NCBI GenBank assembly: GCA_019636945.1
Contig: JAHBWO010000009.1
Location: 1 to 51,756 of the forward strand
Direction of reading: 5' to 3'
Origin: Nitrospira sp.
GTDB lineage: Bacteria > Nitrospirota > Nitrospiria > Nitrospirales > Nitrospiraceae
Length of the DNA: 51,756 bases
Below are positions 23,318-32,390 of the stretch, piece after piece (the first letter of the stretch is position 1; each line of letters starts with the position of its first letter). A program made the translations under genes and the position numbers. Below the pieces are notes generated by a model. The model had not been told where the DNA came from, did not search any database, and saw nothing but the letters and a program-made list of their open reading frames with translations.

Positions 23318-24859
23318 TCATGGCGCGATGAACAGGGTCAGGATCCGAAGCGGCTGCACCTGCGCGAAGTGCTGCGCGAGGGTAGTGACACTCACCTGCA
23401 TCAGATCCAGCATAAATGCCGGGTAGAGACCGATGCCAAACACCGCCACGGCCAACGGAATTACGCATGCGACCTCACGGCGATTCAGATCGTGCAAGGC
23501 GGCGCTCTGAGGGGAGACAGAGCCCAGCACCAGCCGTTGAATCATCCCGAGCATGTAGGCGACTCCCAACACAATCCCCACCAGCACAAGGAGGACCATG
23601 AGGTAACTATGAGACACGGTTCCGACCAGGACAAGAAACTCGCCGATGAAATTGCCGGTTCCCGGTAATCCGAACGACGCCACGGTGAAGAGGCTCAAAA
23701 CCACTGCAAATCTCGGCATCACCCGATACAGCCCCCCGTAGTTGTTGATCGTCCGGTCATGCGTGCGGTCGTACAACATCCCGGCGGCGAGAAACAGGGC
23801 ACCAGTAGTAACCCCATGATTGACCATTTGGAGAATGGCGCCTTGGACGCTTTGAGTGTTGAGCCCAAAAATACCAAGGGTGACGACCCCCATATGCGCA
23901 ATGGAAGAATAGGCGATGAGTCGTTTGAAATCAGGTTGTGCGAGGGCCATGGCCCCGCCGTACAAAATAGCCAGCACGGAGAGCCACATGATGAATGGGG
24001 CGAACGATGCCGAGGCTTCGGGAAGTATAGAGAGACAGAACCGGATCAACCCGTAGGCCCCCATCTTGAGCAGGAGCCCAGAGAGGATGACGCTGCCAGC
24101 GGTGGGGGCCTCCCCATGCGCATCGGCGATCCAGCCATGAACGGGGAGCATGGGAACCTTGATGGCAAACCCCAGAAACAGCGCCAAGAAGATCCAAGAC
24201 TGGGCCTCCGGTGCATACTGGACCTGCTTCAGCGCCAGCATGTCGAAGGTGCCCCCCGCGTGGTGCAGGCCCAAAATCCCAGCGGGCAGCAGCAGGCTCC
24301 CCATAAAGTTGAACAAGAGGAATTTGATCGCCGCCTGCGTCCGGTTGGGGCCTCCCCAGAACGCAATCATGCAATACGTGGGAATCACCGTGATTTCCCA
24401 GAAAATGAAGAAGAGATAGGCATCCATAGCGGTGAACACGCCCACCACGGCCCCTTCCGCCAGGAGAATGAGCATCATGAAGGCCTTCACGTTCGTCGCG
24501 ATGCTGCGCCAGGAGCCCATGATGCACAAGGGAATGAGAAACGCGGTGAGTAGGACCAGCGGTAAACTAATACCGTCCACACCCACCGCGTATTGGGCGC
24601 CGAATGGCAGTATCCCATCAGCACGATCCACAAATTGTGGCCCACCCGCCGCATGGTCAAAGCTCACCCACAGCCCCACCGCCAGCCCCGACACAAGCAG
24701 GGCGATACTGAGCGTCACCCAGCGAATGGCCTCCCCATGGCGCACGCCTGCGCGAACAGGGAGGAGTCCGACGATCACCATCCCGATCAAAGGAGTCAAC
24801 ACAATCCAACTGACCAGATGGGGGATCCCGAACAAGTTTGCAGGACTTTCCATACTCAC
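23318..24859 (-). CDS. NuoM-like proton-translocating (antiporter-type) subunit
   Basis: This 511-513-residue membrane protein of the NuoM/MrpD type has about 14 helices. The key ion-path residues are visible: Glu in Phe-Ile-Phe-Trp-Glu-Ile and Lys in Ile-Lys-Val-Pro-Met-Leu-Pro-Val-His-Gly-Trp-Ile. A further family block is Lys-Arg-Leu-Ile-Ala-Tyr-Ser-Ser-Ile-Ala-His-Met-Gly. No other complex I genes (nuoA-K) are nearby, so it most likely acts with the NuoL-like and DUF2309 proteins. The GTG at 24859 overlaps the preceding stop by 4 nt (GTGA); ATG 24853 is the alternative start. A DAB complex normally needs one NuoL/M-like subunit; this is a second. Confidence 0.9.
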   Translation of the reverse strand: MSMESPANLFGIPHLVSWIVLTPLIGMVIVGLLPVRAGVRHGEAIRWVTLSIALLVSGLAVGLWVSFDHAAGGPQFVDRADGILPFGAQYAVGVDGISLPLVLLTAFLIPLCIMGSWRSIATNVKAFMMLILLAEGAVVGVFTAMDAYLFFIFWEITVIPTYCMIAFWGGPNRTQAAIKFLLFNFMGSLLLPAGILGLHHAGGTFDMLALKQVQYAPEAQSWIFLALFLGFAIKVPMLPVHGWIADAHGEAPTAGSVILSGLLLKMGAYGLIRFCLSILPEASASFAPFIMWLSVLAILYGGAMALAQPDFKRLIAYSSIAHMGVVTLGIFGLNTQSVQGAILQMVNHGVTTGALFLAAGMLYDRTHDRTINNYGGLYRVMPRFAVVLSLFTVASFGLPGTGNFIGEFLVLVGTVSHSYLMVLLVLVGIVLGVAYMLGMIQRLVLGSVSPQSAALHDLNRREVACVIPLAVAVFGIGLYPAFMLDLMQVSVTTLAQHFAQVQPLRILTLFIAP

Positions 24860-26841
24860 CCTAAGTAATGAAACTCGATTTCCTCGGCTACCACCAGCAA
24901 GAGCATAACAAACAACAAAAACATCAAAAGAACATACGAGACCAAAGGTTCACTGGACTTCTTGAGGGTAACGACTTTCGCGAGTCCCGTTGCCATTCCG
25001 AGCGAGGCGGCGGCAATCCCGTTGGCAGGCCGATCGATAAAGCGCACATCCACACCTTTCCACAGCGCTGAAGCCAACCCTAAGGTAGGACGAACAATCA
25101 GAGCTGCGTACACCTCATCGAAATACCCTCTATTCAAAAGAAATACGTAGATGTGCTTTTTGCGCTCCGACCACCAGGCCGAGGGATGGAACGGAAAAGC
25201 ATGGAAATAGAACGCCGTGGCCCATCCGGCTATCGCGGCCCCGACACCAATAAACAGACTGACGGGGGACCAGCCGGCAAGCGAAATCCTCGCCAGCGCT
25301 TCGACTCCCTCATGGTGTACCGGAGAGATAAATTCGAGAAAGTCACCCCAGATCAGCAGACGGAGCAGGGCGAGCCCTGCCGTGATGGGAATGAGTCCCA
25401 GGAGCAGCGATGCCGAAAACAGCTGCGGACGCATCATCCCCGGTTGAAATCCCTCAGACCAGTCAACACGACCGGATGGCGTGAAAATCTCCAAGGTCCC
25501 CTGGAACAAGTAGAATGCGACGAAAAACGTCGTGGCCAGCGCCGTGATCCAGAAGGCCACCCGTGCATGATCGACGTGCGACAGTTCCCACAACTGTTCG
25601 TAGGGTCCCCAGAAAATGACGATCGGTGGAATCACCGCCATGATCAGGGCGCCGACGTACAGGCTGACGTATTGCCGTGACACTCTGGTTCGTGGTTGGT
25701 GCCCATGTCCGGCGTGGTCGCCATGGTGGGCTCCCCCGATATACTGAAGGGCGCTGCCTGCGGAGAGAAACAGAAAACTCTTCATGGCGCCATGGGTGAG
25801 GAGGTGAAAGATGGCGGCGCCATAGGCGCCGACGCCGCAGGCCATCACCATGAAGCCAAGTTGGCTGATCGTTGAGTAGGCCAGAATGCGCTTGATGTCG
25901 AATGCCGTGAGGGCGACCATGGCGGCAAAGAGGGCGGTTAAGCCGCCGATGACCGCCACCACGTTCATGATGGCCGGAGTCAGCACATACAGCGGCGCCA
26001 TGCGGATCAGGAGGTACACGCCCGCGTTGACCATGGTCGCGGCATGGATCAGTGCGGAGATCGGAGTCGGGGCTTCCATTGCAAAGGGCAGCCAGACGTG
26101 GAGCGGAATCTGCGCGGACTTGCCGATCGGTCCCATGAACAACAGCAACGCTATCACGGAGAGGATGGGGGCCTGCCACTCCAGGCCGAGCCATCCGAGG
26201 AGATTTACCGTCTGATCGGCATACTTCGGCGCGGTGGACAAGATCGTCTGAATGTCGAGTGTGCCGAAGGTGGCCCAGGTCAGGTAGATACCGAATACAA
26301 GGCCGATATCCGCCACCCCATTGACGAGAAAGGCTTTCATCGCGGCATCGCAGGCCGACGGACGGTGTGACCAATGGGAAATGAGCAAGTACGAACACAG
26401 CCCCATGATTTCCCAGAACATGAACAGCATGAACAGATTTGCGCCCATGACCAGCATGATCATGGCGAAGGTAAAGAGCGCGATCAGGGCGAAGAAGCGG
26501 GCGTAGCGCGGGTCCGCCTGCATGTATCGGCTGGAAAAGACATGGACCAGGCTGCTGACCCCGGTGACGAGGAACAGAATAATGACCGTGACCGCATCCA
26601 CATAGAGACCGGCTTCCACGGTCAGACTGCCTGACTTGATCAGGGCATACAACGGGATCGACCGGGCGCCCTGTTGGTACACGTCGATACAGGCCAGGAC
26701 CGAGAGGAAGAATGAGGCGAAGACCGCCGGGATGGCCAGCCGATGGCTCGACTCGCCTAACCACCGGCCGCCCAGCGCGATGGTCAGGAAGGCGGCAAAC
26801 GGAAGTCCTGGGATCAGAATGTAGGCTGCGTTTATCATCAT
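24856..26841 (-). CDS. dabB: NuoL-like membrane subunit of the DAB/MpsAB-type system
   Basis: 661 residues with about 16 helices. It has the NuoL-type Glu (Phe-Met-Phe-Trp-Glu-Ile-Met-Gly-Leu-Cys-Ser-Tyr) and Lys (Gly-Lys-Ser-Ala-Gln-Ile-Pro-Leu-His-Val-Trp-Leu), Ala-Pro-Thr-Pro-Ile-Ser-Ala-Leu-Ile-His-Ala-Ala-Thr-Met and an unusual His-rich cytoplasmic or periplasmic loop (about 370-385). It would conduct H+ or Na+ to power DabA. The ATG at 26841 overlaps the dabA stop (ATGA), a strong sign of coupling; an upstream in-frame start at 26934 lies inside dabA. The direct adjacency to DUF2309 defines the DabAB pair. Confidence 0.9.
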   Translation of the reverse strand: MMINAAYILIPGLPFAAFLTIALGGRWLGESSHRLAIPAVFASFFLSVLACIDVYQQGARSIPLYALIKSGSLTVEAGLYVDAVTVIILFLVTGVSSLVHVFSSRYMQADPRYARFFALIALFTFAMIMLVMGANLFMLFMFWEIMGLCSYLLISHWSHRPSACDAAMKAFLVNGVADIGLVFGIYLTWATFGTLDIQTILSTAPKYADQTVNLLGWLGLEWQAPILSVIALLLFMGPIGKSAQIPLHVWLPFAMEAPTPISALIHAATMVNAGVYLLIRMAPLYVLTPAIMNVVAVIGGLTALFAAMVALTAFDIKRILAYSTISQLGFMVMACGVGAYGAAIFHLLTHGAMKSFLFLSAGSALQYIGGAHHGDHAGHGHQPRTRVSRQYVSLYVGALIMAVIPPIVIFWGPYEQLWELSHVDHARVAFWITALATTFFVAFYLFQGTLEIFTPSGRVDWSEGFQPGMMRPQLFSASLLLGLIPITAGLALLRLLIWGDFLEFISPVHHEGVEALARISLAGWSPVSLFIGVGAAIAGWATAFYFHAFPFHPSAWWSERKKHIYVFLLNRGYFDEVYAALIVRPTLGLASALWKGVDVRFIDRPANGIAAASLGMATGLAKVVTLKKSSEPLVSYVLLMFLLFVMLLLVVAEEIEFHYLG

Positions 26842-29800
26842 GAGATCGGTGGTGAAACCGCCTTCCAGGAGCCTCCCGGCTGATACTCCGAAAACTCTCC
26901 CGTGGTGGGATGGCAGGAGACGAGATAGAGCCACTGATTGTTGAAAAAATTCTGCAGCACCACGTGGCGGGAGATGATCCGGGAGATTCGTTCTGTGTCC
27001 GCCTCGATGACGGCGAGCAGACGAAGCGGCTCATGAAACCGGCGAGCGCCCGTAGTCAGGGCTTGAAACGGAAACCCTGTTTGCAGATCGCTGTGTCTCC
27101 CGAGCATCACGCCGACTCCGCTGACGACATTGTGCAAAACCTTGGTCCCGCTCCCGTACGCCCAGTTGTCCGTCGCGGAAAAATAATACTGAAAATTGAT
27201 CATTTGGCACACGACCAGCGGGGCGGTCATGATGGCCTCCAGCGCCCGGCCGGTTTCGTCCTGGGATTGGTCGTAATTGTGGAGAAAGACCCGACCGTCA
27301 AGCTTGAGCCCTCGGGTCAGCGCCCGGCGTCCGACAATAAACGCCGCATTGCTGGAGAGGCCCCACTCCGGTCTGACCTGCGCCCAGTCACGGCTGACGT
27401 ACGAGGTATAGCGGACGGCATCCGGAGGTGCGGCCCCGCTCGGAGCCCCCGGCAATCGGCCAAGGCGCTCCCGAACGTTCAGGAGTCTTGCCGCCTCCAA
27501 GTCCTGTTGCAGCTGGCGCACATCCGGACGGTGTGACTCCGGCAATTCTTCCAGATCGAACAAGGTGACCTGGTCCGTGGTCGTATTGTGCTCACCGGCG
27601 ATGAACCACGTGTCCTCCGGGATCTCGATCCCCTGGTTCCGGAGCTCCTGGCGGACCTTCGGCTTATTGGCCAAGGCCGCCAAGACTCTGGCATTGGGTC
27701 CGCCGGGATTCCCTCCGCAGGCCCCACAGTGGTACGCGGATGCGTAAGGGTTGTTCTCTGTGGTGCTCGCATGGCCGCAGAGCAGCACGAGGCGCGCAAA
27801 CGCTTTGGTCAGACTCATGACCCGGAGTGCGTTTTCGACCACCGCCGCTTTTTCTGCCGGAGAGAACCTGCTGGCCGCGAAGCGTTCGAGCGACAGATGG
27901 TGATTGTGGGCATTGAGCCCGTACTGATATCGGAGTTCCTCCAGCACGGCATGCTCTTGCTCCACGGATAGACCGAGCCGCTCGGATGCTGTGGTCTGTC
28001 GCCTCGCGTGGCTGCCATCTTCCGGCTCCCGAATGGCGGCGAGCCGGAATTCTTCAAGGACCTCCTGTGAGAGGGTGCCCACGATATTCCCACGGTCGAT
28101 CCGTTGTTTGAGCACATCGGCGATGCAAGCGCGCTCGTTCCCGTCGATGTAAGCCTCACGCTCCTGTTCAGGGAATTTCTCCACCGGGATTTTGGTCGGG
28201 ATCGGTGGGGTGAGCCAGTGACGCAACGCCGTGCGTACCAGCTCATAGGACTTCACAAACAAGGTTTTCCCCAGCATCGCCAGTCCGAACACCAACCCGA
28301 ACAAGTCGAATGTGAGATAGGAACTCGCGGGATTCGCCTTAGCCTGGTGAAACAGGTGCCGGACGAACTGGGTCCAGCGGTCCCCGAGCAGGTAGCGCTG
28401 GACCTCAGGGTCATCAACCAACCGTGGTTCCTCCTTCACCACATATTTAGGCTTGATCAGCACAGGACAGAGGAGAAGATCTTCCTCACGATTGAGCTTC
28501 CGGTAGTCGATCGGCGTGCCGAAGAATCCGGCGAATCCGATCGTATCGTACTCGCCCTGGGCTTCCAGATGACGGCGGAACGGCTTGGAGCGGGCGTCGA
28601 TACAGAACGCGGCTTGCGCTCTCGGTCTCGGACGCTTGTGACTTGTCTCGACTGCGGTTCGCTGCCGCTCATTGATCAGCGTCGTCAGCAAGGCGTTTCG
28701 ATACTCTTGTTCATAGGCCTCGTGCCAGACAGGACGGAGCGCATCGGGCGGGAACCGATCGAGCCAGGACAGCACCGACCTGGCCTCCGCAGATGGCAGA
28801 TGCTGAAGATCCTCCGGGCGAAGTTCGAGGAATTGCGCCAGATGGAAGAGGCGCCAGACGTCCCGGCAGACCGTTTCCGTGTACGCGTCGTGCCCGTGGG
28901 CATGGGAGTCGACGGCCTCCAGATCATGGGATCGCCCCCGTTCGAGCAGATCGGGAAACGTCGGATTGATGCGCAGCTCGCTCCGACAGACTTTCTCGGC
29001 CAGCTCGGCTTCATAAAACAGACGAACGGCCAGATATTCCAGGGGATCGATTGGGTGCCGGCCCTGTTCAGGATAATCCGGGTTCTTGGCTCGCCAGCGA
29101 ATATAGCCGGCCCAGCCCGGCAACCGGGTAAGGTGCCGGCGCAGGTACTCTTCCCGTTGCCGGTCGGAGACCCGCAAGCGGTGAAGGCTCGATGCGAGGG
29201 CGTCTTCAGGGCGGTCTGGGAGCGCTTTTACCCTTCGAGCCCAGCCCGCGATCCCGAGAGTCCATCCAGCAGCTTCGCCCGGCGCGAGATCCCGCCAGGC
29301 CCGATAAAACCCATGCCCGCGTGAGGGCATCGACCAATCCGCCATGCCTTCATCCGCGAATGCGGCGCACCACTTGATCATGTGTTCGTTGATCTCTCGT
29401 TTCAGATCAGAGCCGGTGAGATCGTCGATGATCTCGGCTGCGGTGCGGATGCGCTGCTGTGCCGGTCCAGGCTCGACCTGCGCAGGTGCTCCAGCCTTGG
29501 CCGTGGTAGGGGAATGCCCGTGGCGGCCGTTCGACCCATCTTCGGAAAGATCAAGCGCCTTCAAGGCCCCGACCCACAGCGAATGGACGTAGACCGCTTC
29601 AGGGTCGCCCCCCGCCCCGTGGGACCTCAACCGATCTTTGATGGGCTGAGGAACATCAGGTCGGATCCGGTGTGTGGCGTCTTCCTCCGTGAGTTGCCAT
29701 GGCCATAATTTTTGGTCCAGCGGATCAATGCCGTACACGAAGTGAATGAGAAGGATCTCTTCCAGGTGAAGCCTCCGTTCACCGGCACGAATACTGTCCT

Positions 29801-30185
29801 GCGATGCGAGTTCCGGCACCTGTGATCGCAGGACGCTCAACAGCTCCTTCTCGGAAATCCGTCCCTCGGCGTAGCAGACTCGGTACTCCGCCGTGGACAG
29901 ATAGCCTTCTCCTCCAAGCACCTGCTTCGCTTGTGAGACGGCTTCATGAAAGGGCAAATGTTCGAACCCGATCAAGGGATTGCGATAGGCGAACGTCCGA
30001 AGCGGCCAGTTCGGAGGAATGACCTCGACCGCCTGAGAAACCAGAGCTCGAAGCTCCTCACGCTCTACCTCGTTGAGTGCAGACTGCACCCCCCTTTCCG
30101 ATTGGGCGCTTGTACCTTGTTGTTCTGAAAGCTGCTCAGGACGCACTGGGCTCTTCTTTACTCTCTCAATAAGGAGATCACACAC
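26838..30185 (-). CDS. dabA: DUF2309 protein, DabA-type inorganic-carbon uptake subunit
   Basis: DabA is a large beta-carbonic-anhydrase-like protein which, energised by DabB, hydrates CO2 one way so that bicarbonate accumulates. The zinc-site residues are present: Cys528-Ile-Asp530-Ala-Arg532, His805 and Cys820 (in Tyr-His-Cys-Gly-Ala-Cys-Gly-Gly). The His-Cys distance is 15, identical to that recalled for Halothiobacillus DabA. At 1115 residues it is much longer than the roughly 800-residue founding member; extra sequence lies before Cys528 and between Cys528 and His805. The N-terminal family block Ile-Pro-Pro-Asn-Trp-Pro-Leu is at about 56-62. The GTG start at 30185 sits within an inverted repeat and lacks a clear Shine-Dalgarno, so the exact start is uncertain. 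First gene of the operon. Confidence 0.92.
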   Translation of the reverse strand: MCDLLIERVKKSPVRPEQLSEQQGTSAQSERGVQSALNEVEREELRALVSQAVEVIPPNWPLRTFAYRNPLIGFEHLPFHEAVSQAKQVLGGEGYLSTAEYRVCYAEGRISEKELLSVLRSQVPELASQDSIRAGERRLHLEEILLIHFVYGIDPLDQKLWPWQLTEEDATHRIRPDVPQPIKDRLRSHGAGGDPEAVYVHSLWVGALKALDLSEDGSNGRHGHSPTTAKAGAPAQVEPGPAQQRIRTAAEIIDDLTGSDLKREINEHMIKWCAAFADEGMADWSMPSRGHGFYRAWRDLAPGEAAGWTLGIAGWARRVKALPDRPEDALASSLHRLRVSDRQREEYLRRHLTRLPGWAGYIRWRAKNPDYPEQGRHPIDPLEYLAVRLFYEAELAEKVCRSELRINPTFPDLLERGRSHDLEAVDSHAHGHDAYTETVCRDVWRLFHLAQFLELRPEDLQHLPSAEARSVLSWLDRFPPDALRPVWHEAYEQEYRNALLTTLINERQRTAVETSHKRPRPRAQAAFCIDARSKPFRRHLEAQGEYDTIGFAGFFGTPIDYRKLNREEDLLLCPVLIKPKYVVKEEPRLVDDPEVQRYLLGDRWTQFVRHLFHQAKANPASSYLTFDLFGLVFGLAMLGKTLFVKSYELVRTALRHWLTPPIPTKIPVEKFPEQEREAYIDGNERACIADVLKQRIDRGNIVGTLSQEVLEEFRLAAIREPEDGSHARRQTTASERLGLSVEQEHAVLEELRYQYGLNAHNHHLSLERFAASRFSPAEKAAVVENALRVMSLTKAFARLVLLCGHASTTENNPYASAYHCGACGGNPGGPNARVLAALANKPKVRQELRNQGIEIPEDTWFIAGEHNTTTDQVTLFDLEELPESHRPDVRQLQQDLEAARLLNVRERLGRLPGAPSGAAPPDAVRYTSYVSRDWAQVRPEWGLSSNAAFIVGRRALTRGLKLDGRVFLHNYDQSQDETGRALEAIMTAPLVVCQMINFQYYFSATDNWAYGSGTKVLHNVVSGVGVMLGRHSDLQTGFPFQALTTGARRFHEPLRLLAVIEADTERISRIISRHVVLQNFFNNQWLYLVSCHPTTGEFSEYQPGGSWKAVSPPIS

Positions 30186-30201
30186 CTTGCATCCGGTGTG
30201 T
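30180..30201. promoter_or_regulatory. Inverted repeat overlapping the dabA start codon
   Basis: ACACACC, 8 nt, GGTGTGT; the annotated dabA GTG (30185-30183) is inside one arm. As DNA it could be an operator; as RNA the start codon would be paired. Further palindromes follow upstream of dabA: GCCCCT/AGGGGC (about 30211-30229) and a CCCCCCATATGGTGGGG element (about 30275-30291). Confidence 0.4.
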
Positions 30202-30560
30202 AGAATAAATGCCCCTGACCGCTAGGGGCGTATGGATACCACAGCTCAGCTCGGTTATGCTAGTCAGTCTTTCCCCCCATATGGTGGGGGATAGCGGCAG
30301 CAAGAAAATATCTGTCACTCATCTCCGAGGATTACCTCCGCGAATAACTGCCGCGGATCGCTGTTATCGGTCTGAAGCTTTGCCACAACAAAGCTACCTG
30401 CTGATCGATTCTTACTGCAAGAGATAGACCTGATAGACCTATTGGTCCAGAGCCTTTCGGCCTGCGGTTCCAGAGTGCTCCAAGTTATGGAGATAGTGGC
30501 TGGACCAGCCTTGACGGTACAGATAGAGGACTACCGAATGAATAAGGCCTTGCTGCAGAT

Positions 30561-30582
30561 TCGCACTGTGCGCTATGTGCGA
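30561..30582. promoter_or_regulatory. Candidate upstream activator site for a sigma-54 regulator
   Basis: TCGCAC, 10 nt, GTGCGA, about 230 bp upstream of the sigma-54 promoter candidate, a distance at which NtrC-type enhancers operate. Assignment to the regulator at 34337 is inference. Confidence 0.25.
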
Positions 30583-30812
30583 TATCACTCCTTCTTCTCA
30601 TTCTGGTTACAAGCTAATCTCAAAATTAGAAACAACCCTGTTGAAGATGTACCGGCCCATGGTACCGAGCAACCACCATGCATATCTTCGGTCAAACTAG
30701 ATCATTCTCACCCTGATGACTACGCGCTCCAACGTCGATCTTCTCGACAATCGAGTTTTCGTTAGGTTCTAGTCACTCCTTTCATTTTTCCCATGATCGA
30801 CTTACTCGGCGA

Positions 30813-30826
30813 GGCACGGTACTTGC
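30813..30826 (+). promoter_or_regulatory. Sigma-54 (RpoN) promoter upstream of the DUF2490 gene
   Basis: GGCACGGTACTTGC has the -24 GG and -12 GC dinucleotides exactly 10 nt apart, with the CAC and TT flanks of the consensus. It lies about 280 bp upstream of the DUF2490 start and points towards it; an NtrC-family activator is encoded 3.5 kb downstream. Confidence 0.6.
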
Positions 30827-31092
30827 GGTGTTCTCTTTCCAAAAAACCGCCAGAGGATTTTAAAATCTCCTCGTGAAGGAGCCTCGACGGTAGCGCGCTA
30901 AAGCGATTGCGAAAGAGCTTCATCCTGGAACTTCCTATTGTTGGGTGCATCTTGTGGCTGACCGTCGAATTCGCGTATACAAGCACACTCGACTAGTGGT
31001 CCACATTCACAGGAAATCCAGATTCATGGTGGACTGAGCGAACGTTCTGGACGTAGTAACAACAAAAGATCTATAGGTTGGGAGGTATATCG

Positions 31093-31923
31093 ATGCACAT
31101 AGGTCAATCACACGAAAAGCATATGGAGAAAGCTGCCACGGCTCAACAGAAGTCTGCTTGGTACATAGGACTGTTATTGGCCGGGATAGGTATCTGGAAC
31201 CTATCGGGGGTCGGTGTGACGCCCGCGCAGGCATATGAGCAATTGGGACCGAACACGAGATCGGATTTCCGACTCTGGACCCCGGTGTATCTGAACGTAA
31301 AACTGCCATCCAGATTCCTCGCCTACATGGAAGTCAACCCACGCATCGGCGACGATGTGACCAATATTGATCAGCTACTCCTCCGTCCGGCGATTGGGTA
31401 TCAACTGACTGACAATCTTTCGATCTGGCAAGGCTATGCCTGGGTCGGCAACTTTAACCAGACACCCACCAAATTTATACCGTCGAATTTTTTCGGAGAA
31501 AACCGGATCTTCCAGCAGGCCATCTATACACAGAAATTCGGCGACTTTAAGTTCATGAGTCGCACTAGGATGGAAGAGCGATGGATCGATCACGCCGCCG
31601 GCACCGCCCTGCGATTCCGCCAAATGCTGAAGCTGTCGTACCCCCTGCCGATCGCTCCGGACTGGGCGCTCGTGACCTACGATGAGATCTTTATAAATTT
31701 GAATTCGGTTGACACCTTTGATGAAGTCAGACGCGGTGCCAGCAAAGGACCAGGTGCCGGCATCGACCAAAACCGGTTCTTCCTCGGGGTCAATAAGTCA
31801 TTCAACCAGTACTTCAATGTCGATATCGGCTACCAAAATCAGATGCTCAATAGTCGAACGCTTCATGGCAATGCGAACTTAATCAACCACATTCTGTTAT
31901 TACAGTTTTATATCAATCTATAA
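31093..31923 (+). CDS. DUF2490 outer-membrane protein
   Basis: 276 residues, with a signal peptide ending near Pro-Ala-Gln-Ala (about residue 47). The mature part is a beta-barrel-like chain rich in aromatic, alternating segments (Asp-Phe-Arg-Leu-Trp-Thr-Pro-Val-Tyr, Arg-Phe-Arg-Gln-Met-Leu-Lys-Leu-Ser-Tyr) and a terminal Phe-Tyr-Ile-Asn-Leu, typical of an outer-membrane barrel signature. DUF2490 proteins have no firmly known function. The ATG at 31093 has GGGAGG 7 nt upstream, which decides the start over the earlier frame opening. It is probably transcribed from the sigma-54 promoter. Confidence 0.8.
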   Translation: MHIGQSHEKHMEKAATAQQKSAWYIGLLLAGIGIWNLSGVGVTPAQAYEQLGPNTRSDFRLWTPVYLNVKLPSRFLAYMEVNPRIGDDVTNIDQLLLRPAIGYQLTDNLSIWQGYAWVGNFNQTPTKFIPSNFFGENRIFQQAIYTQKFGDFKFMSRTRMEERWIDHAAGTALRFRQMLKLSYPLPIAPDWALVTYDEIFINLNSVDTFDEVRRGASKGPGAGIDQNRFFLGVNKSFNQYFNVDIGYQNQMLNSRTLHGNANLINHILLLQFYINL

Positions 31924-32390
31924 TCGTCAAGAGAGATCAGTGGACGATTGGGCTCTTCACATTCATTCGATAACGGAAGCAAGGACACGAAGCGCACTCT
32001 GCATCTAGAACAGCTGCATAGCCCGTCGGCATTTGGTCTATAACTTATGTCGCAGACCTCGAATCCGAGGGGAACTCCTCTGCGAATCTCCTGCGCCGCA
32101 AAGCTGTGTGGAGCAGGAGATAGGTCTTCGCCTCTACTTGAGCCTCGCTTCGGCATGATGATGGAATTCTCACCTCTCGCCAGAAGTGATACAAGATTTT
32201 TCTCATGACCAGCTGTGTACTAAACGGGAGCATCTTATCGACGGTGCACATATTGGAAACCTAGGATCCCGTTTGTGGTCAAATCGACGACTTCGTTCGA
32301 CCGCCAATCACACGTGTCTTGGCTTGAGCAGCCATGGGCCCTAGGGCGTGGCTGGACCGAAAATTTTGGATGATATTAGGAGGGGAATCC
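31924..32390. other. Intergenic region before the histidine kinase
   Basis: About 470 bp with no supported gene, terminator or clear promoter. Confidence 0.4.

Larger units (their letters stand above)
30202..31079. other. Long intergenic region between dabA and the DUF2490 gene
   Basis: Nearly 880 bp without a credible protein gene; the short frames here lack family features and good starts. It holds several palindromes near dabA, a candidate enhancer (30561-30582), a sigma-54 promoter candidate (30813-30826) and a near-palindrome around 30851-30870. It therefore looks like a large divergent control region. Confidence 0.6.

Noticed and set aside
28104-29324. Long plus-strand open frame (406 codons) opposite dabA
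   Set aside because: Antisense shadow of DUF2309 with no motifs or good start.
30442-30765. 107-codon plus-strand open frame in the dabA upstream region
   Set aside because: No ribosome-binding site, no recognisable protein features; it lies in a region rich in regulatory palindromes.
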